Source: Lactarius indigo | Lineage: Eukaryota > Basidiomycota > Agaricomycetes > Russulales > Russulaceae | Reading direction: 5' to 3' | Length of the DNA stretch: 64,000 nt | Assembly (NCBI GenBank): GCA_025766275.1 | Contig: JAFKAC010000004.1 | Location: 620,001-684,000 of the forward strand | Shown here: in pieces, positions 32,054 through 47,000 of the stretch | Layout: the number at the start of each line of letters is the position of its first letter | Position numbering within the stretch: the first letter of the stretch is position 1 | The notes under the pieces: model-generated | Seen by the model: the letters and a program-made list of their open reading frames with translations, nothing else | Databases searched by the model: none | What the model was told of the DNA's origin: nothing | Position numbers and translations under genes: made by a program

Positions 32054-35000
32054 ATGAGTCGGTCCTCCGCTCCTAGCTCGTCCTCAAAGACTCCCGCAAC
32101 CACCTCGTCCTCTTTCAATTTCAAAATCATCTTCGAAAAGGCGATCAAGGAATATAATAAAAAGACAAAACACGATCTCATCCCCAGTGGGAAGTTCGTA
32201 GTTTCGGGTAGGTTTGCGTCGACCGTCATAGATACTGTAGCTGGTTATCGACAATCGATATTCTGTCCGTAATACTATACCAAAATGCGATAAAAAAATA
32301 TTATGTACGACTGCCAGCGTTTTTCTCGCAGACAATCGAAAAAAGTCGAACTCAAACGATTTAACTAGACCACAGAGCACCCAGGTTGTGATCTATATAA
32401 ATCGACATTATTGAACTGTTCGTTTTTTTATGTTTCTGTTCGATAAATTTAAATCGACTGTTATCGAACCATTCTTTACTGATTGATAGATCTAAATCGA
32501 CTATTATTGAATCATTCGTTTTTTTTTGTTTCTGTTAGATAATTTTAAACGATGAATCGATTTCCATTGTCAATCATATTTACACAACTTTTACTACACA
32601 AACACAGCAACAAGCTCATTGTACGAGCGAATACAGGTGTGACACGAACCGGATGGAACTTGGGGACGACTTGAAGAGCAGACAGCATAGAGAGGGATCC
32701 AACATCCGGGTTGGGCTGGTAATGGGTCGTGTGAAAGCAGAAAAGCCCAAGATGACAAGAACGCGAAAGCAGGTGTGCGGCGAGAGGGGATGGGGGAAAA
32801 ACCAGTGGCTTCTTGCCTAGTTTGCGCTGGGCGTGTCGTTGGCCCTCTTTGCAGACAGTTTGGCCTTCCTCTGTGGAGATGTGAGTGGGCCTGAAGTGAG
32901 TGCGAAGAGGACATACCGCCGTAACCTGTGCGATGCGCAGTTCTTTTTTGAGGGGCTAAAGGGTGTCGGAGTATCATATCCCGTTGAAATTTTGTCACGT
33001 ACCTCTTTGTCCGCATCGGTAAGGGACTTGAAGTAGATATCGAACTCTGAAAGGGGGCCCTGTCCCCCGGGTTGTTGTTCATTCCAACGACGCATACAAA
33101 TATTTCTGGGATGGCATTCAACGCCATATTGTAACAGAGGCGACTGGTACGAGACATACCTAATAGAGTTCCCCTCTGTGGGTATGGCCATAGCCGCGTT
33201 TGACAATTTCTGTCTCTTGTTTGTTGTTGTCGCTGTGTTGCTTCCTTCGGGCTTTCTCTTCTTGTCGGTTTTGGCCTTGACATGTGAATCCGGGGGGGGC
33301 ATGTCAGGAGGGGGTCCGGAATTGTGACTGACGCCAGTGGGGTCGGTGCCACTGGTTGCCGTGGTTCCGTGTGTCGTTGGGGCTGGGGTAGGAGTCTCCT
33401 TGTCCACTGCAACAGACAATGGATTTCTAGGAGCACGTACTTTTAGTTTGACTCGGAATCCAGTTGTTGTTATTGGCGTCGTGTTGTTTGCAGGGTTTGA
33501 TATATCTCCTGCATCGCCGGTGCCCATAGAAGGACTGACTGAGTCGGACGGCGTGGGGGCACTGTGATTGGTCTCACGTGAGCTATGGCTGGTGTTATAG
33601 AGAAAGGACGTTACAATGGATCGACGAGCGCTGACGTTGTCGAAGAACATACGCCTGCGGTCTGGGGAGGCATTGATGTAATCAGAAGGAACAGCAAACT
33701 AAGTGGATGGGACTTACTGAGACCATCGGCGACGTGGATGTACTCTGCGCCGTCCCCCTTGTGGTGGGGCCATCCGCCCCAGAGTCGGTGGTTTTATTCC
33801 CACTCTCGGTGTGTTGATCTGAGTCTCTTGCATCGGGATCGTCATTGACACCCTCGGCGTCTGAATCGGGATCGCCATTGTTCTTGGTGTGTTCCGAGTC
33901 ACTGGGATCGTCGTCGCTGTTCTTGGTGTGGTGTTCTCCTACATCGGGATCGTCGTCGTCTTCGTGTTGTGGATCGTCGTGTGGGTTCATACGTATAAGC
34001 TTGGGGTCCTCGAGGAGTAGCTTACGGGGGTCGTTGTGGTGGTCTGCGCTTAGATCCAAGTCGTTGTCTGAATCGGTGGAATTGTTCTCGGTCTTGGGTG
34101 TGGCTGGCATGTGTCGGTTTCGATACCAAGAAGGGTAAGATTTTGTTGACCATTCTCGGAGCTTCCATTCTCCATCGTCGCAAAGACGAAGAAAGTCGTG
34201 GGCCTTGTCAGCGAGGATCGTCCGGGAGTAGTAATCCCAGGCCCTGTTCTCTATCTTGCCGAACGTCTCCGGCGCCAATCCACATTTGTCCAAGGTGCGC
34301 CACAGCATCCGTGCCTTCCTACTCATCTCGGCGATCACAGATTTGTCAACCGGGATACCGTCCCGGGTCTCCAGGTAAAAATGTGTCGAGTGGTCTTCCT
34401 CATCGTTGCTGTCTTGAGGCGGACGCCCTCGCTTCCGCTTGACTTGTACCGATGTTGCATTGCCATCGGTCTCTCCTCGGTTCTTTCTTCGTGCTGCACG
34501 GGTGTATTCTTTCTTCACCCAGTAGACGACTCCTGGGTTGTCTGCTCGGATCCATAGCGCTTGCTTGGCTGGGAGGTCCAGGATCTCCGATGTGATGCTC
34601 ACAACTCCACTATCGACACCTGCTTGTCTGTTGTGATGGTCCTTCGCGAAGAGCCCTAGTGCTTCCCTGGATGGCGCACGTCACGCATATACATCGACAT
34701 CTCATGTGAATACGCTTACTTGAGAGTCCTGACTTCCACGTTCAAGCGTTCGTTCTCCTTACTCAATTGGTCATTCTCCTTTATCTTGCTGGTGAGAGCT
34801 TCTTGGAGCCTTTCGATCTCTGTGGCTCTCTGGTCGGCGATCACCTTGACGCGAACAAAATGTCCGTTCGATTCAAGTGTCTTCGCCGATGCATTTGAAA
34901 CAATGTCTAGGAGATCAGGAGACTGGGAAGATCTATCAGTAATCTGCATAGGATGCCCGGGGGGAGGACGCACTTGGCCACCGTGTGTACCAGAGCCGGG

Positions 35001-38000
35001 GTATCGTAGTCCGATCTCTGTGTTTGTGGTACCAAATTGTCACTGACCACGAGAATTATGTCCTTGGTCCTGGGTAAGCGCAGGGTCTATGCTACCCGTG
35101 AAAAAAGGCGCGGGTACTGCCATGGTGGCCGTTAAAAAAAAAGGATGGGATGGATTCCAATGTGCGCGAGAATGGTGAGTTTGGCCATTCTGGTCTTTCT
35201 CGGATAAATATTCCAAGTCGGGACATCGCAGCCATTCTCACGATTCCCCCTCAAGTTTCCTCTGCACCATGTCCTCGAAAAACAAGGCTCAGACTCGTTT
35301 CCCAACCCCCGAAGAGGGTCTGGCTATCCGCACCCTGCACGAAGCCACACTACAAGAACTCATAAGCGCAAGGAACTATCCATTCTTGCAAATTATACAC
35401 GAGCGCAACGAACTCATGCGCGAAAGGTATTTCTTTTGTCTGTCTTGGATTCCACGTTGTTCTGGCTTTGACCTACGGTAGAAACGCGCTGCTTGGCACC
35501 AACGTAGAGTTCCCCGAGTATGACTACATCAACCCACCCAGCGACGACAATACACTTCCGTACATGGCCTTGTGGATCAATAACGAATGCCGTGTCCTCC
35601 CTTTCCGTAGGGTCAGGCCTTCATGGGCGCAGTATCCGGTTGACGTGAGTACTCTGTTCCATAAATCTTCCTTCAAGTCGACGCAGCATATCACACAGAG
35701 ACGTCGCTTCGACGCCAGCACCCAAACTGAAGATGCCGACATGACTCCAGTGGAGGTTGACGCATCTGAATCGACGTCATGCTCCGAGGAGCAGGTTCTC
35801 GACGAACCTATCAATGTGAGTATTGCGTTCAGTAATTTCTCCTTGGCGTAGTATGCTAATGCTATACAGAGTTGCCAGTTTAAACCCAACACGCGAACTA
35901 ATGATGCCGATATGACCATGGTGGAGAACGAGTCGTCTGACTCAAAGTCACACTCCGCGGCTCAGGTTGTCCTGGATGACGACAAGGAATTTTGTGGGGC
36001 TCGTCGCGAGGAACACACAGATAAAAAGAGGAAGATTTCAGAGTAGGCACGCGCGTGCTTACAGGCGCGCCTTTATTACTTACTGTCATCATCAAATGTA
36101 CTACTACGAAAAGTGTGCGAGCTCAATACAAATGCGTCTTACAAATGGGAACTTCACCCAAACTTCTGGTGGGCGAACTATCGCGATCGACACATATGGG
36201 TGGTCACGTGGTCAGTAACACACGCTTCGCTAACACGCTGGTGTCACTACTACTTCGTTTGGCTGGCTTTGGACAACGCATGCGAGATGGCCCTCTCCCC
36301 CACCAGGGAGCCGTTCACCACAGTGACCGGCAGACATTAACCACGACAATGGTTTCGCATCGGCAAACAGCGTTTCTCGGACCGTTGGCAACATCCGAAT
36401 GTCTACCGGTGTCGGACACTGTCAGCCCGGTCTATTCCTGATACCGTGAGTCCCCAATCATAGTCTTTCCGCTTGGACTCTTGCTGACGGGAATACTGGT
36501 CGCAGTGTGGGTTCTGGCATTAGATCCACGGGCATGTTACACAACCCGCTGCACGTCCATGTCTGCCTCAACACCACGAGCGTTGGATGCGAACGTGGAC
36601 CCAGTCCTATGACTGTCCTGCAACTTGTGTCGGCGGCAAGCGCGGCCCAGCCCAAGTTTCACTCGCCCAGGCCCCATCTCGAGCTGCCGCGTGATCCGTC
36701 GTGGAAGGTGCGTCTCCACTTTTTACCTGTTCCCCTTGCTCGTCTTTCCCCATATCCTGATACAGACGTTTCTTGATTTCAACGCCATACTTATTTTGAC
36801 TAAGTGAGTTGTTTTGTTTTTGGTCTAGGCTCGTTTCGATCGACGATGGTATACAGAGTATCGAGAATCCCGAACCCTGACACCCCCGGAATGCCCGGTT
36901 CTGGTCGCAACTGGGTCTTGGGCTACCGTTTCTTTTCATTTTATGTTGACCATGAATTCTATTAGCATGCGACGTATACAACAGGGACAAAGGAAGCGGA
37001 AGTAGCACATGTTATTAAATAGCGTCGTCATTGTCGTCGAATAGACCACCATCTGATAGGGGTGCAAGCCCAATATAGGCGTGCCGCATGAGTGAAAACT
37101 TTCCGGTCTCCGAAATACGACCATCTTGAGCTACGTGCATGTCTGGGAACATGGAGACAACGGATAGGATAGATGTGACTGGAATGACGAGAAGCCCCTC
37201 GGGACCCGTCATCGGATCACACAGATATACCGTCCCATTGGAATCCGAAAGGATATTGGCGTCCGGAGGAGAAAATAAAGATATCATCGCCAAAGGGTGA
37301 CGAATATCACCAAAGCGAATGCAGAAGTAAAAGCGAATGTTCCCTATACGTGTGCTACCACCGTGAGCGATCTGCATTGTGTTTATTAACACCGGGAATC
37401 GATCTTGTTTGGGAAGTGTACTTACCTCAACACAAGACGTCCGACGAAGCTTGACAGTGATATTGGACTCGTGCCAGATAGATCGCGCCTTCTGCCCGTT
37501 AGGAAGTTGTAATTTCGCCCATCGACAGATAGCGTTTGGCCATGAGTCTCTGTTTGGCCAGCCCTGTTCGTTCCAGTACACCTTAAGAGCATTGAACTCA
37601 TCTTCGGTGAGTGGAGAGGGGTATTCTTCACAACGTGGCATGAAGACATATCCAATGGCTCCTTCAAACTCGCGTGTATTGCTTGACTGAGAAGATCCTC
37701 CACCGACTTCGAATTTGATACGCGGAAATCGAGCACACAGTGCGTTGACCTGTGCGCGTATGATAGCCCGCTGGGTCAGATTCGCGAAGATGTCACGATC
37801 TTGGCGTATCTCTCGTCCAAGGTTTCCAATCGCAGTTTCCAGTGTCCACTGTGCGTAACATGCCAGAGGCCCAGCTCGGAAAGTCTCTGGCCCAATGTGA
37901 GTCAAGAGGTGCACACTTTGCCGCACAAAATGTATACGTGACTCCATACGCTGGTAGTAAAGCTCCTCAAATTCATAGACAAAGTCTATGAGCAACTGGT

Positions 38001-41000
38001 GGCCGCGAAGGAGGTCCTGGTAGCCTATGGAGTGACGCTGGAGTATACGGATACCAGCGACTAGCTTACAGAAGTTGAGCCAGTATTTGCGAGGGAGAAG
38101 ATGTCGGAACAGCGTAGGACCCAGTCCGTAGAGATACTGCTGAAATTCCCAAGCCTTATAGCCAGTATTTAGCTTCTTGGCAGGGTCCCGAGGAGCTCTT
38201 CCGAACGACGAGGGGATAAAGGGCACCGCTCTCACAACGGTTTCCCCGTGCGCGTTCCATAGGGCGCTGTTCTTGTAAAATACGGCCCAGTCCCATGTAG
38301 ATCTATCGTCGGGTGCAAAGACGTTGAGTTTACCGGTGAAAAGCTTCAAAAGTAAGTCGGGGTCGTTCAACGTAGTCAGATGCATAATATCCATAGGAAA
38401 AATGCTCGGAACGGGAAGCGGCTGGTGGGGGAGACCACTGAACAGGGTCTGTTTGCAAAGACCGACTTCAAGGCGACGAGCCTGGTAGTCCGGTCGAGCT
38501 GTGGCAGAAAGCAGGATCCTTAGATTTCTAGTGTACTTTTGAGGGAGTTCACTGCGATAGCGGCCCAGATCGTCGACGCGCACATCAGAATGGGTACACC
38601 CAGAAACGTCATAGTCATGTGGATGGCTAACTTGGGTCATAACGGGATAATAATGACCATCACGCGAGCGACGCCGACCGGGCATATTGCAATAAAGACG
38701 ACAACCATATTTCCCGCTATGCCCGACCATCCCAGTCATAGCAGCACTGCCGACACTATCAGCCGTCCCAAAGATAACGCTAGGTACAGAGCGAGCGACA
38801 AAAGCTTCTAGGAAAGCATCATAGACCTTGAGACCCTCGCGCTGAAGCGCAGCCACGTGGAAGAGAGACGGGAACAGAAACGAATCAATATCCCCTGGCT
38901 TATTTGGCCCGGGGACAATGGCACCAGGAATGACAAACTTCTTCTTGTAACGAATCTCAGGTGGAAGATTGTGGATTATCCAGACGAATACCCACGCCTC
39001 GGAGGGACGGTCAGGACGAAGCTGCGCACCATCTATAGAGAGCTGCAAAGCTACATCAGATTTTTGAAAAGACCCAGATTTCCAGGCATCAAGTAGGTCC
39101 TTGCCGCAAGATGTGTCGTCGAATTTATCGAGTCGGCCCCCATTGCGCTCTGCATAAGCAAGGTTTGCAGCGAGACGTTCCTCCAGGTAGTGCATCTTCT
39201 CAGCTATGTCGGGAGAGCCATAAAAGGCCTGTATTACTGGCCCAACGGGTATCGTCGCAAACCGTTTGCGAGGATCTGTAGTACCCAAGACATAGCGAGA
39301 TGTACCACAACGCGGACATGCGTCAAGTTCGTCATAAGGCCCAGTATACGCAATACATGATTTGATGCACATGTCGTGTTCCAGTGGCACAACCCCAGAT
39401 AGCCAGCGGAGACGGCGCTTTGCCTGATCGAATGACAGAAATACTCCTGCTGGGTTATCAAGCAGCTCAATTTCGCGAATGTTGTCATAGTGAGTTCTAG
39501 ATGAACCGGCGTTGTTGATAAAGTGCCGCAAACTTCTCAAGAGAGGGGTCAGCTCTTCGAGATCGACCGGGGCAGGATCCCGCAAGCTTGAGATGTCGTC
39601 AGGTTGCATGCCAGATTTCTCCAGAGTAGCGGCCCCGAGCAACTGAATAAAACGCTGAGTTGTCTGCAGGTCTGGAAGGTGTATAACATTCGCTTGATCT
39701 TCTTCTTCGCCCTCTTCCTCGACTCGGAGGGGTTCTGGTTGTATATGGTCTTGTTGCTCGGCCTGTTCCCCAATAGTGTCAGAGTCCGGATTAGCACCAG
39801 AGAAGTCCCCAGTATCCAAGTCATTATGTGAGTCGCCACGAGTTTCCGAATTAGCTGGTCCATTGCCAGTGGCAGAAGTACTGCCACTGGGTTCCCCGAG
39901 AGAAGGCTGACCCGACGTCATGTCACCGTCATGCAAGACATTCGGCGCCGGCTACATGCCCGAGATCTGGTCAATCCACAAGAAAAGATAGCAAACAGAA
40001 GTATAAGACCTGTCTGCGTGCCAGTTCCCGAGAAACTTGACGCTCGCACACAGGTGATGCCCTAGGCCGAGAAGAGTCCGGATCATCCCCAATAGCACGC
40101 AGATAGTTTGCGAGTTGATAGCCTGCAATGCGCTCAAGCACCGCTATGCGTCTTGGCATTTGATAGAAGTAATCGCGCGCACCAGAGACACACAGAGCAA
40201 CACCAGGAGTCAAGCCGAAACGCATATACATTGAAGGGAAACAGTATAGATTGTATCGATACAGATCGATTTCGAAACTTGGCGACTCGCTCTGAGTCGA
40301 AAACATATTATGTAAACTATAGAAGCCGAAAACAAACGAAATTATCTACGGACTTCCCACTGGGTCTCATCGTTCATCCTCTCGCCACCCAGCTTCAACC
40401 ATGCGACTCTCCTGCGGCCATTCTAACTATACTTCAAGAACAAGTCGACCAGTTCAAACAATCTCGGACCGCCGACGAGAGATTGCACAAATGGCTCAAC
40501 CCAACAATCAACGTACTGTATGCGTTCTCGCAGACACTCGGCGAAGGGATCGGTTTGGTGAACATCAATTGATCTGTTGATGATATCACTCTAATATTAT
40601 GTCTGCAGGTTTTCTCTCCTGCTAAAGTGATATTTGCTGGTGCCGGTGTCCTCCTCTTGGTCAGTAATCTCGTCTATTTACTCGTGACGGCTATTATGAC
40701 ACCGGTGGTCGTCAGGCGGCAAAAGAAGTCGAAGCCAGCCAAGACATCCTTATCGACATCTTTGAGCGCATCGAGAATTTCTTCAGACGACTGGAGATTT
40801 ATACCAAGGTCCTGCCAACTCCGGCGATGACGGACATGATGGTGAAGATAATGGTGGAGGTGCTGGACATTCTTGGGACTGCCACGAAGGAAATGAAGCA
40901 GAGTCGAGCAAGTAAGTTTATATTTCGCCATATGCTCGGCTTTCGGTTTCTGGAGGCTGATGACTACGTACAGGAAAGTTTCTGAAGAAAGTGGCAGGAA

Positions 41001-44000
41001 TAAGGAGGCTGGAAGATGGGTTGAGGAAGTTGGACAAAATGACGAACGAAGAGGCTCGAATGGCGAATGCGGAGATGCTGGAGGTTGCACACGACATCGA
41101 TAATAAGGTGGAAGGGGTCGGGGCTGGCGTGAAGGACGTGGATGAGAAAGTTCGGGGCGTCGACGAAAAAGTGAAAATTATTATCGACGGTGCGTAAACT
41201 GTGCTTAGCAAAGTCATCGACGTCATCACTAATGTTGGAATATCTAGACGGAAAGGAAGCCAAATTGATCATGCAAGCAACGTCGCACAACGTAGACCAC
41301 CTAAAGCGTTTGTCGTCAATCTCGTCATGGTTGACGGTCGAGCGTCTGACATACTTCCAGGGGGGGAATTGGTTCAGAGCCTTAGAAAATGGCAATCTCC
41401 TTCGGATCCGTCCACAAATCACATTATTGCATCTGATCGTCAACTCGTGGGAACGGCCGAGTGGTTCTGTAAGGGAAACACATTTGAGGAATGGAAGGCG
41501 ACCGGTTCGCTCTTATGGATCCACGGCAAACGTACGCCCCTCTTACTCTTCGTGACTTCTGTGATCTCAGGTGACACATGTTCCGTAGCGGGCTCTGGGA
41601 AAAGCATCCTGTGGTTCGTCCCTTTTTAATTCTCGCATATCAAGTAGTAATTAACAATTACCGAGAAGCTCTGCGATTATTAACGATATTGACGCCCTGA
41701 ACAAGGCTGGATTAGCATCCATGGCGTACTTTTACTTCGATTTCCGGGATGTCGCCAAGCAATCCCGCCGCGATCTACTTCGCTCAATTCTCATCCAACT
41801 CTCTGATTCTTCCGGTCCCTTCTGCGACATACTCTCTCGGCTCTATGACGCATATGGCAAAGGCACGCGTCAGCCCAGTGACAAAGCATTGATGCACTGC
41901 CTCAAGGAGATGCTCGCCCTCCCCAATCAGCGTCCAGTTTATCTCGTCATGGATGCCCTTGACGAGTGTCCCAATACCTCTGGAATTCCGTCCACTCGCG
42001 AATTGGTCCTTGACGTCGTGAAGGAGCTGGTCGAGCTGCGCGTTTCAAGTCTTCGTATCTGCGTGACTAGTCGTCCGGAGGTCGACATCCAGTACGCGAT
42101 CGGGCGGCTCACGTTTAGTTCGGTGTCCCTTCACAACGAAAGCGGACAAGAGAAGGATATCGCCGAATATATCAAATCTGTTGTGTATTCTCCCTCGAAT
42201 ACGATGATGGGGCGATGGAGGGACGAGGATAAAGACATGGTCATACAGACGCTGTCGGAACGAGCCGATGGAATGTGAGTGCGTTTATGGAGCACCGATG
42301 AGGTTTGCTTATTCGTTTAAGGTTCCGATGGGTCTTTTGCCAGCTGGAGACGCTGCGACATTGCCTCCCACAGAACGTGCCGCATATTCTACGCCAGCTT
42401 CCTGCGACATTAGACGAGACATATGCACGGGTGCTAAAGGAAATTGGGACGACCAACCAACTTTATGCACGTCGTCTGTTACAATGTCTCACCGTGGCAA
42501 AGCGTCCACTTTTCGTTGAGGAGCTGGCAGAGATCCTCGCACTCGACTTTTCGGGTGAAGAAGGAATACCAGAGCTAAAAGAAAATTGGCGGTGGAAGGA
42601 TCAGCAAGATGCGGTGCTGTCTACGTGCTCCAGTTTGATTTCTGTTGTCAGCCACCACTTTGGCCTCCACGTGGTCCAATTTTCACACTTTTCGGTCCAA
42701 GAATTCCTGACGTCGGATCGCCTGGCCACTTCGGGTGCGGGTATTTCATGCTTTCATATCCTTCCCGAGCCGGCACACACGATCATTGTCAGGGCCTGTT
42801 TGGGGGTCCTCCAGCATCGAGTCGACGATGTCAAAGTTGGACATCATTCTCCTCTGGCTCTGTATGCTGCCGAGCACTGGGCTGACCATGCGCGGTTCGG
42901 GAATGTATGGGCGCGTGTAGAAGATGGGATTCGACGTCTGTTCGACAGCTCCAAACCATATCTCAAAGTGTGGCTCGGTTTGTTCCGATTTTCGCTCCGT
43001 CCTCCATCCTGGTTCTTCGGGAATTACGACTTCAACAAACACGTCGGCTCTTCCCTATATTATGCCTCACTATGTGGACTCCGCGACCTGGCAGCACAAC
43101 TCATTACTGAGAATCCTCAGTGTCTAACTGGTCTGGTTGGTCGAACTCCCAGCCCGCTGGTGGCGGCATTACGCAATAAACACTTCGACATCGCAGAGCT
43201 GCTTTATCAGCGCGGTATAGACCTGAGTATTAGAGCCGACAACAATGAGACTCTACTACATGCCGCGTCTGATGGATTTTTGGATATCGCTAAGTGGCTA
43301 TTCGACCATGGTGTACCCGTAAATTCCCAACAGGACAACCACAAGACTCTGCTCTATTCGGCAGAAGTGAATGGACACCAAGGGTATGGCATAACTGTCG
43401 ACGATGCGGATGATACCGGCAATACCCCATTGCACTTGGCGTTGTAAGAACTAGAACGGTCCCTCAGTCGCGGTAGGATGGAAACGACTATATTTATTAT
43501 ACCTAGAACGGTCCTTATCGTAAAGTTAGTCCAAGCGGTAAACTAGTCGATGAGTAAAGTACGTACCCTCAGTCGCGGTAGGATGGAAACGACTGAGGGA
43601 ATACTGTTCAGACACCGACGCGTATATACGACGTATCACGTGGCCCCGCCACTGTGTGGCGTGACCTAACGATTACTTCATCTCAACACTCCTCCTCGAC
43701 AACAGCGTGGGGGCAACGTAATCAAGATGCGGAGAATTAGCGAAAGTGTGTTTGAAATAGAAGGGAAAGAGGCGAAGGAAAAGAGACGAAATGGAAGAAA
43801 TAAAGTGAATAAGAATAGGTATCAATCTCCTCCTCACGCTGAGCGGTCGTTCTCACGGCCGGGGGATATCCCGAGGTAATGGCGAAGGCGCTGGAAGTCC
43901 GTCTTCGCTAGTGGTTTAGTGAGGATATCAGCTGTGTTTTCCTTCGAGGAGACGCGCGATACCGATAGCTCTCCGGCCTGCACTTGCTCGCGCGTGAAGT

Positions 44001-47000
44001 GATATTTTACGCGGACATGCTTGGTGTGGGAGTGCCACACGTGGTCTTCGGTAAGGCGGGAGGCGGCGTCGTTGTCGCAGAAAAGTCTAGTTGGTTGGGA
44101 AGGAAGGAGGCGGAGTCCGTCCAGGAGTTGTCGCAGGAAAATGGCTTCGTGAGCAGCGTCGTGTAGAGCCATGTATTCAGCGTAGCAAGAGGAGTCGGCG
44201 ACAGTTGCTTGTTTCCGCGAAGACCAGGAGACCATTCCCGCGCCTAAGGTAAAGCAATAACCTCCCACGGAGCGGCTGGTGTCCACGCAGTTAGCGTAGT
44301 CAGAATCGGAGTACCCCGAGAGATTTAAGGAATTTCGCCCGCCAAGTGTAAGCGTGTGGAGTCGCGTGCTTTTCAGGTAGCGCAGGACCCGGACGGCGGC
44401 GGTCCAGTGCTCGGGTCGATAGCAGTCCATGAAGGACGCTAAGCGTCCCGTGGCGTAGGCTATGTCCGGTCTAGTAGCGACAGCAAGGTACATTAAGCTT
44501 CCCACCAGCGCGCGGTAAGGAGTCCGCTCCATCCATTCTGAGATGTCAGGGGGTGTAGGCAAGCTTTTGTCCGGTCTACGCAGTTGGAGCCCAGCTACCA
44601 TTGGAGTGTCGACAGAATGCGCGTCGGTTTGGTTGTACTGTTCTACCAGGCGATCTATTTTGGCGGTCTGAGAAAGGCAGAGCAGGCGGTTCGGGCGATC
44701 TCGAGTGATGGCGATTCCGAGGGCGAACTTCGCTGGTCCGAGATCGGATATGTCCCATTGAGCTCTAAGTTGCTCTTTGAACCAGAGGTTTTCGCTTGGG
44801 GAAGAGGCAGCCGAAATGATGTCGTCGACGTGAAGGGCAAAGATGATGGTACCGGAATTACTTTGTCGACGATACACGCACCATTCGCACGCGACCCACT
44901 CGAACCCCCAGGAAGTCATTGCTCTGTGGAAGGTCTGGTTCCATATCCGACTAGCCTGCTTCATACCATAGATACTCTTCATCAACCGCATGACCCAGTC
45001 CTCCTTCCCGGGTGCCTCGAAACCTTCTGGTTGTTCCATGAACATGGTTTCGTCGTCAGGCAGAACCCCGTGGAGGAAAGCGGTTTTGATGTCGAATTGC
45101 TGTAGGTCCCAGTCGTGTGTCGCGGCAATATGCATGATTGTGCGGAATGATTCCAGGCGGACCGTGGGCGCAGTGGTTTTGTCATAGTCGATACCCCAGC
45201 GCTGCGCATATCCCTTCGCCACGTAACGGACTTTGTAGCGTACTACCTTGCCTGTATCGTCCCGCTTTCGCTTGCACACGAGTTTCCCCTTCAGGGGACA
45301 ATGGCCGCGGGGCACCTGTTCGCGAGGTACGAGGACGAAGACCTTCAGGTCTTCAAGGCTCTTCAGCTCGTCCCGACCCCCGGCGATCCAGAATTCTCGC
45401 TCGGGTGAGGCGAGCGCTTGGGCCCATGTTGGCTCATCGTCGCCTTCCAGGACGGGCTCTAACGACCCATCGCTTAAGGACGCGAGGGCCTCATCAACTG
45501 TTAGGGCGATATCCTCGAAATGTAGGTCAGCGTGGAATAGATCATGGGTATCTCGTACGTCGGAGTACTCTGTGATGATGGCTAGCGCATGGTCATGTGG
45601 GGCACGTGTTCTCTCCTCCTGGCGGCGAGCCGCAGACTGGTGCACCTCAGAGATTGCGGTGGCCAGGCGGTGACCGTGGTGTAGGCCGTCATTCGTGGTG
45701 GCGCGAGCTGATGGCACAGGAATCCTTGAAGTACGACGCAAAGGGGGTGGATGTGAGGGGGGGGAAGGCGGGGGGGGGGGTCAAGGGGGAAGGGGGTGTC
45801 ATTGGTCGGTTTTGATGGGGAGGGGACGTTACGCTTGTCGTATTGATGTTGTTTGCGGTTGTTGGATTGCCGTTGACGTTGTTTGATGTTGCGGACGTGA
45901 CGTTATTTGAGTTGACGTTGTTCTGTTTGTGTGTAGTATCGTAAGGGGATGAGTAATCAGGGTAAGGGTTATCTACTGGGAATGAGGAGAAGGGGGAGTC
46001 ATTACGTTCAGTAAGGGGTTCGTTCGGAACAGGACCGGAGTAGTCCCAAGAAGGGGAAGGAAGCGTAGGTAAGGCGCCGAGTATCGTGCCAGGTAATAGG
46101 GGAGAAGGTATACTATCGAGATGTTCAGTAAAGGAGACGTGATAGGAATTGAAGACGCGAGAGGAAGACGGATCCCAAAGGCGGTATGCCTTGGCGTGGG
46201 GTGCGTATCCGATGAGGACGCAAGGAGTGGACCGTTGGTAAATTTTGGGCATCGCCGGTGTATGCAAAGCGAAGGCGCGGCACCCGATCTCCTTCAGGTG
46301 TGACAAGGAAGGCTTCTTGCCAAACCAGAGCTCGTAAGGGGTTTTGCCGTCGTTGGCCGTGGCGGCCGTGAGCGTGGTGAGGTATGCTGCGGTAGCGCAG
46401 AATTCGTCCCAAAGAAACGCAGGTGCGTTGCAGGCCAGGCGCATGGCTCGCGCCTTTCCTAGCAGTGTTCTGTGAAGGCGTTCCGCCCTTCCATTATGCG
46501 CAGACGTATAGGGGGCGGTTCATTGATGGTCGATGCCCTCTGCATTGCACCAGTTGCGCACGCTTTCGGAAACGAGTTCGCCATTGTCAGTGACGAGGAT
46601 CCGGAGCTTCTCGCCGGTCTGAACAGTGACTGCCTTGTGCCAAATTTGGATTGCTTTGCAAGCATCGGACTTCGAGCGCAGGGGAATGCTCCACACATAA
46701 CCGGAAAAGTCATCGATTACGTTCATAGAGTAAAGCTTTCCATTCCGCGAAGCCACAGCCATTGGTCCGCACAAATCCACATACACTCTTCTGAGTCTCG
46801 TCCCGGCCTTACTCCCTTCACGCGCCTTCGGAATCGACGAGCGCGTCTGTTTCCCGAGTGTGCAGTGATCACATTTGGGAGGGAGCGAGGAGAGGTCTAT
46901 GGGCATACCTTCGGACACCTTGTTTTTCGCCATCTCCACAATCGTTCGAGCGTTGCAGTGCCCGAGGCGGCGGTGCCAAGTTTCGATGTCCGGCACCTTG

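Larger units (their letters stand above)
32183..40364 (-). mobile_element. Plavaka 1: Tnp2-encoding DNA transposon with accessory genes
   Basis: An 8182-bp element with terminal inverted repeats starting CCCAGTGGGAAGT-CGTAG, flanked by a perfect 7-bp duplication, TCTCATC (32176-32182 and 40365-40371). It carries a transposase gene reading inward from its right end, and at least three further coding regions. Removing it with one duplication copy joins KHDLI to VHPLATQLQ in frame in the NLR. The left TIR is less similar beyond about 19 bases. The second family member at 53110 shares over 30 bases with the right TIR. Confidence 0.9.

Noticed and set aside
42586..43127. Alternative plus-strand frames overlapping the NLR
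   Set aside because: They are out of frame with the NACHT-to-ankyrin exon, which is continuous and motif-supported.
44584..45673. Plus-strand open frames of 140-170 codons
   Set aside because: They are antisense shadows of the Copia 1 reverse transcriptase.
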